DNA of 64,000 bases from Siniperca chuatsi (taxonomy: Eukaryota; Chordata; Actinopteri; Centrarchiformes; Sinipercidae). Under the pieces are notes generated by a model that saw nothing but the letters and a program-made list of their open reading frames with translations, did not search any database and was not told the DNA's origin. Both the position numbers and the translations under genes were made by a program. Below, piece after piece: positions 13,101 through 35,300 of the stretch (position 1 is the first letter of the stretch; each line of letters starts with the position of its first letter). The DNA is taken from contig NC_058055.1 of the NCBI RefSeq assembly GCF_020085105.1, positions 12,750,822-12,814,821 of the forward strand, read 5' to 3'.

Positions 13101-14020
13101 TGCCACTGCCATCAGCAGGTTAGAGATGAGCAGGAGGATGCGTCGACCATATCTAGGAGCCAGGTGAATTTGCAAAGTGAAGTGAAGTCGGATTATATCC
13201 CATTATTTGACTTAAATAAGTTACAATTTTTGAACAATACTGCATGAAGACAGGGCAAGAGGCAAGTTTCCTCATGTGACATTTATTCATATTTAAGAGG
13301 TGAATAAAACAATGCAACAGACAAGTTACAAATATGATTAATTGTAACGTTAAGATAACTGACTTATTAGTAACAAAACCATACTATAACTGTAAAATCA
13401 GTAGGGATAAGATTAATGTTACCTGTCTGAAAGGCCTCCAAAGACAAGCGCTCCCACAAGCACACCTCCCATGTAGACGGTTTGTCCCATTTGCTTCAAA
13501 GAGCGCATATCACACACCAAATGCCACTGACAAAAATGTAACACAATTTATCACACAGGGCAAGACATCATATAAATGTGTAAAAAGTTGACTGATAAAA
13601 AAGATGCAGTCCTACATCAGATATAATCGTGGAGCTCCTCTCAGTCATGTTATAGGACCATCCATCTGTGCATCCCTGCAAATCAACATCCAAACCATCC
13701 TTAGTGTCTCCCTGCTCCCCTGAACTGGAGGTCCCATTCTTAGCCAGGAGGTGCCACTGTGGAGCAACATAACGCTTGCACCTCTCTGGCTTCCCTGTCT
13801 GGCCTAGCGGCACTGTGATCAGCAGGGTTTCCTCAGGACTCAGCTGGGACTGAGAAAGGTTTGTGTGTGCGCTGCAGTAGTGATGAGGCACCGCAGCGAC
13901 AAAGTTCTGCAATAGGTTGTGACTGGCCATCATCAGGACAGGTATGCAGAGGAGGGTCACATGCAGGATCTGGAAGCGTCCCGTGCTGCCCACCAGCTCT
14001 AGGAGGTCACCAAATGCCAT
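10177..14020 (-). CDS. slc22a6: SLC22-family organic anion transporter (OAT1/OAT3-like)
   Basis: Ten exons in transcription order: 14020-13616, 13526-13423, 13152-12998, 12875-12707, 12590-12467, 12366-12251, 12148-11934, 11837-11729, 10653-10450 and 10264-10177. All introns are GT-AG, all phases agree, and the total is 1689 bp (562 aa plus stop). This is a 12-TM major facilitator that exchanges organic anions for dicarboxylates at the plasma membrane. Evidence includes the [17 protein letters not shown] start, [12 protein letters not shown], a large first loop with Asn-glycosylation sites (NLS, NGT, NMT), [67 protein letters not shown] and [20 protein letters not shown]. Lys394 and Arg478 align with the substrate-anion residues Lys382 and Arg466 known in OAT1. 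Exon 5 ([10 protein letters not shown]) resembles OAT3 more, so slc22a6 against slc22a8 or a fish-specific 'slc22a6l' is open. The ATG is the first in the exon (context acaaacaATGg). Confidence 0.92.
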
Positions 14021-14141
14021 TGTTTTGTACAACCAGAACTCCACAACGTGGCTTAATGTTAATGGCACTAAATCCTGTTGTTGGAAGGTTCCTTCAGAAT
14101 ACTCGTATGTGCAAAACAAAAAAAATACGTTGTTCTAGCAC

Positions 14142-14245
14142 CTGTGAAAATATTGATATCAGTTGCAAGAACTAACCACTGCAGACATTTGTCTCATGCA
14201 TTTAAATGTGTAATAAATGTGTAATACCAAATGTGATAGACTTAC
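14142..14245 (-). other. slc22a6: candidate 5' UTR intron of the SLC22 gene
   Basis: On the minus strand a strong donor (cagcag/gtaagt, cut between 14246 and 14245) is followed by a good acceptor (tattttcacag, exon resuming at 14141). This gives a 104-bp intron about 120 nt upstream of the ATG. No upstream ATG lies between the acceptor and the start codon. Transcript evidence is lacking, so this is inferred from splice consensus only. Confidence 0.4.
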
Positions 14246-14632
14246 CTGCTGAATTAGTTTTCTCCCATTACATATGTAATGAGAATCCTGACTCACAAAA
14301 TGTCACACCTTCATAAATCACCTGATATCGTCAATACAAATAAAATCCTGGCAAAGTTTTCTAGAAAGAGTCCTTAAAAAGGCCAAAAAAATCAACAAGA
14401 AGTTAAAGTCGTCTTGTTCCTTCTGTGTGTCAAAGTGAGTAATCGGCTCTCAAATTCCTACGGCTTTTCTGAACTTTGGATTATTAGAAGTGCAATGTAA
14501 CCTCTTGACGTATTAGCTCATTCACTGAACAGAGGTAGAATGCTGAGTCCTTGCTGTGCAGGAACAATGTGTGGTTGAAGTGAGCTCCAGCATCAAGGGT
14601 GGGAGCATTACTATGCTCAGCTCTTTTCCCTG

Positions 14633-14645
14633 CCTTTTATTGGTT
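14633..14645 (-). promoter_or_regulatory. weak candidate core promoter of the SLC22 gene
   Basis: The minus strand reads AACCAATAAAAGG, combining a CCAAT pentamer with a TATA-like AATAAAAG. It lies about 0.6 kb upstream of the ATG and upstream of the candidate 5' UTR exon. Such motifs occur by chance in AT-rich DNA. Confidence 0.22.
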
Positions 14646-15829
14646 ACTTAATATGAAGGACAGGGTAACACAGTATCTGTGTTTCTGGGTTTGTCTGTCA
14701 CATGTGTGGTCAACCAAACTAATTTGGTTTTCTTGTCCGTTTCTTTAATGTTTTCTGTAATTGTTTCCTTTTTTGGTTTGTTCATAATAAATCAGCATGG
14801 ATTGGTTTACTGGATTAAAGCTATCAGCAGCAGCCAGTTAGAAAAATAAAATCAATAAATGTTTCAAATAAATTTCAAAACATACTGATAAATATTATAA
14901 CTATAACTATTTCTCATCCTTGTGTTATAAAAGAGAATTTGTAGTCAGTAAGTGACTATGTGATGACAATCAGCAGCAGTTGCAGGTGTTCTGACTCAGT
15001 CACATTATGCTGAATGAGAGTAATGAGAGAGTCAAGAATAAAAAGTAAAAGAACTACAACCCTGCACTCCAATAATTCGTATTTCTGTGTAATAATTTGT
15101 ATTTCACATTTGTATTGTGTTAACGACATGCATGTAGCTCAAATTTGAGACATTTCTACTTGGTTTGTGTCCTGGTGATTAGCTTTGAGGAATGTGTGCT
15201 GTAATTGTCAGCATGAGATGTCAGGCTGAATGAAACTGCAGGTGCACCAAAGCAAAACAATAAACTTTCTGTTTTTTCAGCTGTGAGACTTTGATCGGGA
15301 AAAGATTTGTCCTTTTCTCCGTCTTCAGGGTATTTTGTAGTTTGAGCCCTAAAAGTACAGGTATTTCACAGAATACATGAAAAACTTTAGAAAAATGAAA
15401 ACTTCCCAGTGGCTCTGGGCTTTTTGTGAAATGCTGACAACAGCGAAACAGTAAAATGGAGGGTGAGGGTTGAAACAGACACAAATGTAAAATCAGCCAC
15501 ATAGGTTACAGAGGGTGAAACCAGATAAGTTTTACAAACTTTTACAAAAAGGTAGGAGGATAAGGACAAGGGCAATTCTCTGAACCAGCTGATTTACAAA
15601 CAAGAGAACAGTATGTACAAAATACATAATGTAATGGGATCAGGTGCTTTGTAAGTCAAGGTGGGCGTTAAGAAATCTGCTCTGGCATGTACGGGCAACC
15701 AGTGGATAGAAATCAAATTGGTTTGGTGTAGATATATTGTAGTAGTATAACTTTATGGCTGAAGAAGCAGCCAGCAGGGGAAAGCAAAAATTTCAAATTA
15801 AATGTTACAAATGTTATTTGAAGAGTAAC

Positions 15830-16235
15830 TTAGGACCAGGCTAAACTAATGTGGTTGGGTGTGGTCAGTCCGAATCTTCTAACTGAGCCCAATTAGAAAC
15901 ACATCCTAACACTGGAACTCCAACGTTTTTGGTCTAAGAGTAATGTGCGAAACATTTTAACCACTAAAACCTGCTCCTAAGTCTGTGGTAGTCTAGAAGA
16001 GTCCTAAATCACTTAGATCTGGATCTTCACAGATCTTAGTAGTTACCACTCAGAGTAAAAATTTGGTCTTAGGTGCATCACAGTTCTAAGAATGTTTCCG
16101 TAATTAATTTCTGTTCTGCAGTAAAAGTTGCTCTCAGCAGCTTTGTAAATAGCACTTAGGAGGAAACTCTTAGCTAGGAGCTTTTAGCACCATTTAGGAG
16201 TTGTAAGATAAGATATCTTGTGAATGCGGCCCCTG
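15830..16235. mobile_element. possible decayed DNA-transposon relic
   Basis: The segment repeats internal phrases on the theme 'cttagg', 'ctaagt' and 'gatctt' and ends in tgtgaatgcggcccc. That ending resembles termini I associate with Harbinger-like elements in fish. No matching opposite end or target-site duplication could be seen. Confidence 0.25.
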
Positions 16236-16409
16236 AAGTACACCTTTATATCACTGCAGCAAGATAAGAAGCTAAGCTGACAGTGGAGGTCAGCAAAGCA
16301 AGATTTTCAGAGGGTTTTAAGTTACTATTTAAGTTTATATTACTTCATTTAAAAAAAGTGTTGCCTCTGGTATCCACTTTTGTATTTTTTCTTCTATTCT
16401 ATTATATTC

Positions 16410-16857
16410 AAGCTAGCGGCTCTGTGAGGCTGTGGTGCTTTGAGCTAAATGCTAATGTCAGCATGCTAACATGCTCACAATGACAATACTAACACGCTGA
16501 TGTTTAACAGGTATAATGTTTACCATGTTCACCATCTTAGTTTAGCATGTTAGCATGCTAACATTTGCTAATCAGTGCCAAGATATTTAATCATAAAACA
16601 ATGTATTGGAAAAATGTATAATTTGACCTGATGATGCTGCTAGATGAAAAGTCAGGTCATCACCAAAGTTATTACAAATCATCTAGAGGATGACATGAAT
16701 GTCTGTACCAAATTTCATGGCGATCCATCCAATAGTTGTTGAGACACTCAAAACCACAAATGGCAACCTCATGGTGGCACTAGAAGAAAAGTCAGTAGGA
16801 TACGTCCTCTGGGGACATTGGCATCCAGAGAGCCACGCTGCTAGCAAGGCTAAAAAG
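16410..16857 (+). mobile_element. non-autonomous DNA transposon, family A, copy 1
   Basis: Starts with agctagcggctctgtgaggc and ends near ccacgctgctagcaaggcta. It contains the family-typical palindrome-rich stretch agcatgctaacatgctcaca and the phrase accaaatttcatggcgatcc. Copies in this window also lie at 38409-38980 (same strand) and 55600-55955 (opposite strand). No protein is encoded. Confidence 0.8.
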
Positions 16858-17462
16858 GCACCTGCTTTGGGGTGAATGATAAACTTAGACCTCCATCAAT
16901 AAAACAACAAAGATTTATCATTTGATAATTCATTTGTCAGTGGCTGACAAAGGAAACAGACTTGACAACAGCGCTGACCAACAACTGATCAATTTTTTTC
17001 AGCCACACCACCCACACCCATGCCCACATTTTCCCTTTTGCTAATGCCTAAAGTGGCTACTGAGCTGCAGACAAACCCAGGCAGCCACAACATTTTCAAT
17101 CTGCAAAGAAGGGCATGTCACCTCTATTGTCTCCTCTCTCTGGGGCCCCCAACACATGAGGCCCCTGAACCTGAGCCCCTAGAAGCCTGTGCATTAAGTA
17201 GCTGTTGGGTACTAAGAATAATTAAAGATATGAAGTACATTTATTTTCCTGGCATACTTGGTCTCAACTGAACAACACCTATAATGGCTGACAATACCAC
17301 TTTCATCAAGAACCTGCCATCAGTGAACAACTTGTTTGGTGTAAACCATTGTAACTCTCCACTACAAAATTTCAGCTCTCAAGGGCCCAAATACTGAAAG
17401 AGATTCCTTCAAGAATCCATTTACAAACTCACAAAGAACCTACAGTGTAGGAGTGTGCCATT

Positions 17463-18420
17463 TAGTTTAGTTTATTACTTTATTTGACAGGGACAGTGCA
17501 TATTAATAACATTTCTGAAAATATGCCAGAGTAAGCCAGAAAGGCTAATTTCCATCTGCAGGCCCCGGGCAGGCAATAGTTGAAAGCAACACGTTAAGAA
17601 TAAAAGCACTGAAAATACAATCAATGATAAAATTAGTGAAAAATATGCAGATACAAACAGAGCCTGCACTACATAGATACAAGAGACACAGCTCTTATGA
17701 CACACAGAATCAACAATAGCAACACAATGTTAGTCCTGGTGAAGTGTGGATATTATCTACAGAGACTATGATGAGCAGGAGCAGCTCTTACACTAAACAT
17801 AATAATGACAAATAAGACAGCAAACAACACGAAAACACCTCTCTGTTCTAGTGTTCTCAAGTTTGATTTCTAATCAACCAGGCTCTTAATGTTGTGGAGA
17901 AGGAATGGTAGTTGGCACAGTTTCTTATGTGTTGCGGTAAGTTGTTCCAGTCCTGGGAGGCTCTGACAGAAAAAGCAGATTGGCCTAAACTACTTTGTCT
18001 TCTAGGAGTAAGACAATCTCTTCTAGTTCGACTGATTTTCAGTGTGATGTAAGTACGGATTGATGGAGGAGCCACATTGCGTAATACCTTGAAAACAAGA
18101 CACAGTCTATTATTAGTATATTGTATTTAACCATGTTTTCCCAGCTTAGTAAGTTGACCTTTTCAAAAATATTGCAATGATGGTATTCTAGTGGCTTCTT
18201 GTCTAGGGTTTATATTGTTTGTTTGTACAGGGATTCTATTGGCTTTAGTGTGGCTTTATTAATGTGTCCCCAACTTGTCAGACAGTACATGATGTATGGG
18301 AGGATCATTGTATTCATGAACATTTTGGCTGCATTAGTGGACATACTGTTCCTTGTTAATTTAAAACTGGCCAGATTGAGTCTACCATTTTTTATGCAAC
18401 TTTTTTTAAGTGTGATGTGA
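17463..18420 (-). mobile_element. decayed LINE (non-LTR retrotransposon), 3' end
   Basis: Minus-strand frames carry reverse-transcriptase C-terminal signatures of fish LINEs: ILPYIMYCLTSWG and TLKPIESLYKQT, then (after decay) WENMVKYN, LGQSAFSVRASQDWNNLP and SFSTTLRAWLIRN near 17870-18000. A 3' UTR-like tail follows down to about 17463. At least one in-frame stop interrupts it. The 5' part is missing, as usual for truncated LINE copies. Subfamily was not determined. Confidence 0.75.
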
Positions 18421-21400
18421 AAGACAGATTTGACAGTGACAATTTAAACAATTTAAGGCTGTGGTTTCTTTAACTTCTGCAGTTATCTAAAGCTAGAGAT
18501 GAAGGTAAGGTTAAATGTTTGATGTAAGTTTGGACTTTAAACTTGTTAAACTCAGAGAGAGGTCCTGAAGAGTTATCTTACTATGTATTGCACCACTAAA
18601 CCCTCAGTTAAATGATGCAATTGACGTTGACAACAGTGACACATTACATGCATTGTCTTGCTCTGTTAATAGTTAGAAACACATGTGAACACATAACACT
18701 TTGACCTTTTGTCTCAGTGCAAAGCAAAGTAAAATACAAAAAAGTTCAGGTAGCAGTGCAGGTCCAAAAGTCTAAGTCCAATACCACTAACTGTTTTTTA
18801 TATTTATCCAAAAGTTATAAATGTTTCTCTTTTGTTGCTTCTTTTTCAGAAATACACTACTGCTGAAGTGCTGTAATGCTGTTTCTCAGTATTTGCAATT
18901 GTGTACTTCAATCCAAACTCATTAACAGGTGTAGTTAGTAACATCCAATCCTATTTATGCAGCTGTACAGTGCAGCCATTATAACCTGACACTTATCACT
19001 ATCACTCTGCTCTCAAGCCAACTCATTTTATGTCGATTTAACTAAAATTTTAACTTTAATGTGTCTTCTTTAGGGGGATTAGCTCTTTCAGCAGAATCCT
19101 CAATGCTCACTGTATAACCATTTGCTATAAATAGCCATGTCCTTGGCGTGTGACCCCAGCTGTAAAACTTAAATACAATGGATTTTATTTGCTCTATATC
19201 TGTGATTGGTGTTTACTGTACTTTTTATGCAGCTCTACCCCTCCCAGATCCCAAATAAATCTATTGGGATTAATGTTATTGGAGTTTTATAAGAGTTTGA
19301 GGTCTAACAGGGAGTTACTGACCCCAAGCATAAGTCACATCACTATGTAAGATCACATACTATACTGTTTTTTGTCTGTGAAGGACTTTTTGTCAAATAA
19401 AAAAATATATATTTGTTTAATGTATAGTCAAAATATAAAACAATATTTCTGTATTTGGTGTAATAACTATAGTTCATGGTCATTTCTGTATTTTGTCACC
19501 TTCATCAAATATGCCCAGCTGGCTCCCTCCCAGAGGGTCAGGGGTTGGCCCAAAGCAATGACGCCCGTAAGAGAAAGATAAGAAAACTAAATACAAGGAG
19601 GAAAAATAAAAGTAAAAGTGGCTGGACTCCGTTAGTCCTCCCCAGCCGCCTCCTTCCTGGGTTGTACAGAACACCTGTAAAACCCAAGTTTTTTTTAATA
19701 AAATTTTTTATTTAATTCAATTATTATCGTCATACTCATGTCTTGTGTTAATGTCTGTATATTTTGTTACACCTTTGTCTGTCTAATTTGTCTAATTTGT
19801 CACCTCTTTGTACTATGTCGCATTGAGAAAATAAAAAGGGAAGTAGATAAATAAAATATGCATGCCCAGTTTGTTTCAAAGGCAAGGATTACCACTTCAA
19901 TCCTATTCTACATTCTGGGTCAGAAGAAAAGCAAAAACTATTTTAAAATTGTTTGATTTATTTAGGATTATTATTATCCTTTTTACACATACAGCAGTGG
20001 AGTCAGTGAGCTCCCAAACAATAAGGAAGTAAAGCCAACGTCAACAAAATACAAGCGTTCTTTATTGACTTCACTTTTCAGTTTTTTTCCCACTACTTCT
20101 GTGTTTTGAATGCAGATGCTGCTGTAGTATACTTGTTAGATGTACTGTTCCTCCTAAGGTGCAGCCTCTATATTTCTGCATGGGCCTGAAAAAAACTTGA
20201 TGCGTGAAAATATCTCCATCTTAGTAAGTACTTCTTTACTAGGTTTTTGTTCATTATTTACAAGGGGACATCATGTCAAACATGACAATCAGCCATGTTT
20301 AATTGTCACCAAAGGTACCACTGAAGACTAAAATGAAGTCACAAGTGTGCACAGCTGGATAGCAGGACAGAGAACCTCTCACCAGGTACAGTTGGCTTTT
20401 CTCCTTCCTCTCACCTGCCACTATCAGCAACAGCTTCCCCAACAGGTGACTCAAGGAACTTCAACTTTCACTCAATTAGCGTCCTATCAACAGATCACAT
20501 GGGAATGTTTCTAGTAGTTTTCGGTCACTGGCAAGATTTCAGGATCCCACACTAGCAGATATATGCTTTAAAGTGTTTGCAATAAATTCAAACAATTCAA
20601 ACAATATTTTAAGTAATGTATTTTAATACTTGGGCTAACATGCAGTGTCGGTAGGGCCCCGAAAAATGTTGTGATAACCTTGGTAAACATCTTTGCCAAC
20701 AAAATAGGCTCAAATAGGCTGTAACGCAATCCCAGTATTTATTTGCAGATAAGTGCTGCAAGGGAATCCTGAAAAGAAGAGAAATGTTTGTTGAACTACA
20801 TAATTTTGAGAGAGTTGCAGGTCTTTATGGTGATGTTGTAATTCACTGTTTTGGAGTAAAGTCCCTGGGTGGATCTAGTGTGCTGCAACAAAACACTGGT
20901 GTGTTATCAGGAACAACCCATGATAACAGTTGGTATTCATACTAATTTTACTGCTTATGACTGCATCCCATCACCAGCACAGTGGATAAGAGTGATGCCC
21001 TCACTGACACAGTGCCAAAGTCCTGACTGCAGCTGAACTGGGTCTTGTGCTTGTGTTGTCATCCAGGGCACTGTGGGGGCACGGCCTTATCAAACACTCT
21101 TATCCCTCTTTTTTGTTTTTGTTTGAGTTGCCCCACTTAATTCTGCTCTACCCATTATTTGCTTTATTCAAAGCTTCCCACTCGGTATGGATTAGAAGAA
21201 ACCACATGTCAGAATCTGTAACTGACATATACATAATGAAATGTGTTTATGTCTTACTTATGGTAACATAAACCTGTTATTAGGTTGATCTGTACCTGAA
21301 GTTTATAGAGATACTGAATGAATGTTGACTTCACACTTAGCTCAGGCAGCCTGATTTGACCACACATTTTCTGCTTCTTGAATAGTACAATTTTATTTCA

Positions 21401-22002
21401 TTCAAAATTTGATCACAAAATGCAACCAAAACCCACATTTAACTAATGTACCTTAAGCATTTCAGTTTTAGGGTGAGGGTTTTCTGCTGTATTTTTTGTA
21501 ATAGGTTATTAATTTACAGCTGATTCACTGTTTTTCAAACCTGATTCCTGGATCTGATCACATTCACAGTCCACAGTTCACTGTCCTCACGCTATGAAGT
21601 TACGACCCAAGCCGAGAGTAAATAACACTTATAGAAAAGTCCTTACTGTCCTTTGTGTGTTTGTTTTCAAATTTGGCCAAATCAATCATTAACACCAAAC
21701 AAAATGTACTGTGATAATACAGTTATTACCCAGTTATAATTGTCTTTGCAACAAAGTCCATTATGTGCATATTTATTCTACACTTTACAATACTTTAGTG
21801 AATTATCTGGAAATACCTGACTTTCCCTGAAATAGAATGGGAACAGCTGGAAAAAGTCACCCAGGCTGTTATGGTATTTCAGACACATTTTATTCAGAAT
21901 GGGTCTGAGTGGAAATACAAGAGTTTATATTTTTGAATAAAAAAATATCACCAATAAATTCACAAAGCCCACCACAAAGCTCTTTAATCCACTTTACAGC
22001 AG

Positions 22003-22293
22003 CTACTGTAAAATAGCCATTTCTGCATCCCTGACAATAAGTACAACAGTTTTATTAAACCAGTCTGTAAGCTGGATGTTGTGTGCAGGTATGAAAAATG
22101 TAAACTTAGCCAGTCCAAGAGTTTGTGTGAGATACAGTGTAGTAACGCAAGAAGCATTTGTTGCTAATATCTGTGGACGCAGATTTGTGAGGGCTTTTAC
22201 CAGACGCACAGTATCTACCATGTAGGTTCTTAAGGCGTTCATGTTGTGATTCAAGCAGGGAAAGTTGTGGTGTCGGCCGTCATGGACAGTTTA
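22003..22293 (-). other. pygm: probable pygm 3' UTR
   Basis: Minus-strand sequence immediately after the pygm stop. One AATAAA overlaps the stop (22290-22295) and another candidate lies near 22050, so the end may be here or extend to about 21.89 kb, where a further AATAAA occurs. No coding content is seen. Confidence 0.4.
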
Positions 22294-32168
<9,875 letters not shown>

Positions 32169-32296
32169 GGTGGCACAAGTTGCAGCAGCTCAGGGCTCTG
32201 ACTCTGGAAGAATGTAAACAGTAAGACAGCAGGCGCACACCACCAGGCCCAGAGACACGGCAAGAGACGCACCCACCCCACAGGCTCAGGTTCATC

Positions 32297-32304
32297 ATTT
32301 TAAA
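32297..32304 (-). promoter_or_regulatory. pygm: TATA-like element upstream of pygm
   Basis: The minus strand reads CTTTAAAA about 130 nt upstream of the ATG. A short unspliced 5' UTR would fit. It is a single motif without transcript support. Confidence 0.35.
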
Positions 32305-35300
32305 GGCACAGCTATGAATATTAAGTAGAGGGTGGAGCAGATTGTATGTATTAGGTAAAGGGTGGGGCATAATGTTGAGAATAGAGGTTGTAACTTTTCA
32401 ATTATGAGACACATGAATAACTAAGGGACTCATCTTGGATCAAAGATAAGATTGGCAGCATTACATGATGACTTCATTTACAGTATGAGAAGGTTCAATA
32501 AGGTTCAAACTACTTTTCAGTTGTCTTATTTGATTGACACTACTTAAAACCACTAATTGACTGATCATTCTAAATCTTCCTATTTAGAAAAATGGGGAAA
32601 ATGCTTGTATTGCTTGTATTTCACTGTCTTATACAGAATGAATGTGACATTCACAGTGCCGACAACCAACAATGATTTGAGTGAGCATTATTTATTATTG
32701 TCATTAAAATAATAATAACATGACATAAAACCAGAATATTCTCTTTCACAACATGTAATTACTCCACTGCCCTGTGTAAAGTATTGTCTGATATTATAGA
32801 AGAGACACATGCTGGTAATAATATCTGGCAGCTACAGTGGCTAACTTGTTTTCCTCCCCATAGTTGGCAGGAGTGCCTTGGCCAGCAGATAACAGTAACG
32901 GTATATCAAATTTTGAAATGTATTTTGTCACACCTAAAAACGCAAAGCACTGCAAAGTCTGCTAATTAGCATATGTGTAAGTAAAGTGACACTATATTTA
33001 AAAGTTTCTGGGGGAAGTTACAGGACATATTTTGTTTTAGCAAACCGCACTGCAGAAACTGGATCAGGACTCACTTGTACCTTGGCCTGCTCTAAAACCC
33101 AAACAGCAGTATGCATTGTATAACATTTTCATGCTACTGTATTACTTCATAAGTACTGTAAGTAGTGGTACTGTACAGTAAGTAGTTATAAACCAGTGTT
33201 CTAGAGTCTGTGTAGATCACATCTGTTCAAGAGCCTGGAGCAACAACAGACACAAAATCAGCTGCAGCAGAGCTACTAAAACCTGCTCTATTTTCAGTTA
33301 TCACTCTAGCAAGCCAAACTATCATGAAGTCTTGCCCTTCTATAAATAGTAACTCTGACCCAGTCCCAAAGGCCATGATATTTGAAAGGCATATCTTGTT
33401 AATGTCAGCAAGAGCCGGCAGACAACACCAGTATATTACTATGAGTCGGACCACAGCATAAAGGGGACGGCAGTGTTTGCTGAGCTGTTCTTAGAGAGAT
33501 GCAGTACTGCACACTTATTATCTTGTTAAGAGGGGGTCTCTGCCTTTGGACTGAAACTGGTTTAAAGCTGGATGAAAGAGTGGATGCGACTTTAGTGTCA
33601 TGATGTACTGTATTGCACTGTGCTTTGAATAAATGTTGACAGGAAAAGAACTGGGAGTACAATTATCATGTCTTTCCAACCATTTGCCACTCTGCTGCAT
33701 GATTGGACAAGATGCAAAAAGAAAAAGAAAAAGATGCTACTGTTAAACACCACAAGAGTTGGACAGCAGCTAAATTGAAATCTATTTGCAGGTCGTAGTT
33801 GAAGTGGTTGGCGTGCTTCATGGGAATTTCTGCATCATTTGAAGAATTTTTAGAACTTGCTCAGTATATAAATGCTTTCAACACCATTTCCTGTTATGTT
33901 TCTTTTAATGTTCCTATGTGTCAAATGACCCCCAGAATAGAGGAACCATCACACAACAGATGACAAAGATTGAAGCTGGCATGCCCCCGATTTGTCCATT
34001 ATGATGAGTAAATTATGTTCTTACATGTCTACTGGCTGTTCTGTCAAATGGTACATGAAGCATTTCAAGACCACACTGAAGGCATTCACTGCCTGATAGA
34101 AACTGTGAAAAAAATAGAAGACAATATTCTTGATGTGAAGGCAAATTTTCACCAACGAATGGATTATTACGACAGTCTCACCACTGAACCAGGTCCATGT
34201 GCCAGCACAACGTGACCAGATTTTTAAAAATAATCTCTTTATCAACATATCTGCTAATTTGTCTGTCTGTCTGTCTTTTCAGTTATTTATGAAACCTCCA
34301 TCATATAATCAGGAAGACGAATGAATGTTTAATTAATTAAAATTAAAATTTTATCCCCTAGAGAATATTAAGTCAATTAACTCTGATGTTAATGAATGCT
34401 CTGATTGGCCAACAGTAACTACAGTTATTAAGGTGCCTGTGTTGTCTGGTAGGCATTAGAAAAGGGTGCAAAAGGCAACTGATTGACAGTGGCTGTTAAG
34501 AGCAATGCAGGCTGCTGCAAACTGGGATTTATGTGGCAATTTACAGTTTCTCACTTTTTTTTCTTGTCTTTAATATGCAGATTTGGTGTGGAATTTACAG
34601 GAGTTTCCAGATATTTAATCATTTTCATAGCAGGCTTTTTTTTTAAACTCTGACTGTGCTACCATCATTGCTAGTTAGAGTTTGGTGAGCATAATGCAGC
34701 ATATGACTACATTAAAAACATCAAAATTAAAAATGTGTCTTGTATAAAGTTATCTAGATCCTTTATGTATGTTGGGCATATATGTAACTGAGTTTTTAAA
34801 ACACATTTTAAAATCTTTTTTGGCTACATTATGTATTGATCAGGTCTGTTTTTTGTTTTGCTCAGCCAGAGCTCTGGCACTGAACAACAAAAACTGGGGA
34901 GGTTTTTGTTCTGTCAATACTTTACTCTTCAAAATATGAAGAGGACATTACAGCAAAACCTCCTTTCACGCAGTCGTAAATGTATCCAAAAGCTGTTACA
35001 CAGAATAATGTGTTACATTTACAAGTGCAATCTATGTCTCACACCTCCGTGTCCTAAACATCATGTTGCACTGCATTCTTTTCATAAACATTCGATTTTT
35101 GTTTAATGCGTTTTTTTTCTTGCATCTTTTATTTCTCTCAGTTTCTTGGTATCCTTGAGTTTGGCTTGCTGGTGAATACTTTGGCTTGCTTTCCAGGTGA
35201 AAGAAAGGAATACATTTTTTATTTCCACAACATCAGGATTCAGGAGCCATGGGATTGGCTCCAGATGAAGCAAAGCATCAAACAAATAGTAATGAGAAAA

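Larger units (their letters stand above)
14646..22002. other. intergenic, slc22 to pygm
   Basis: The region lies between the 5' end of the SLC22 gene and the 3' end of pygm, both on the minus strand. It holds a DNA-transposon copy (16410-16857), a decayed LINE 3' end (17463-18420) and a possible transposon relic (15830-16235). No coding exon of a cellular gene was recognised. The stretches 18.5-19.5 and 19.7-22.0 kb are AT-rich and show nothing identifiable. Confidence 0.6.

Noticed and set aside
13568..14119. N-terminal extension of the OAT protein to 14119
   Set aside because: The extended frame begins at a TTG, not an ATG; the first ATG is at 14020 and matches the family start MAF.
19500..19690. 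GC-richer island with charged open frames
   Set aside because: No conserved motif or splice-consistent structure; may be part of an unclassified repeat.
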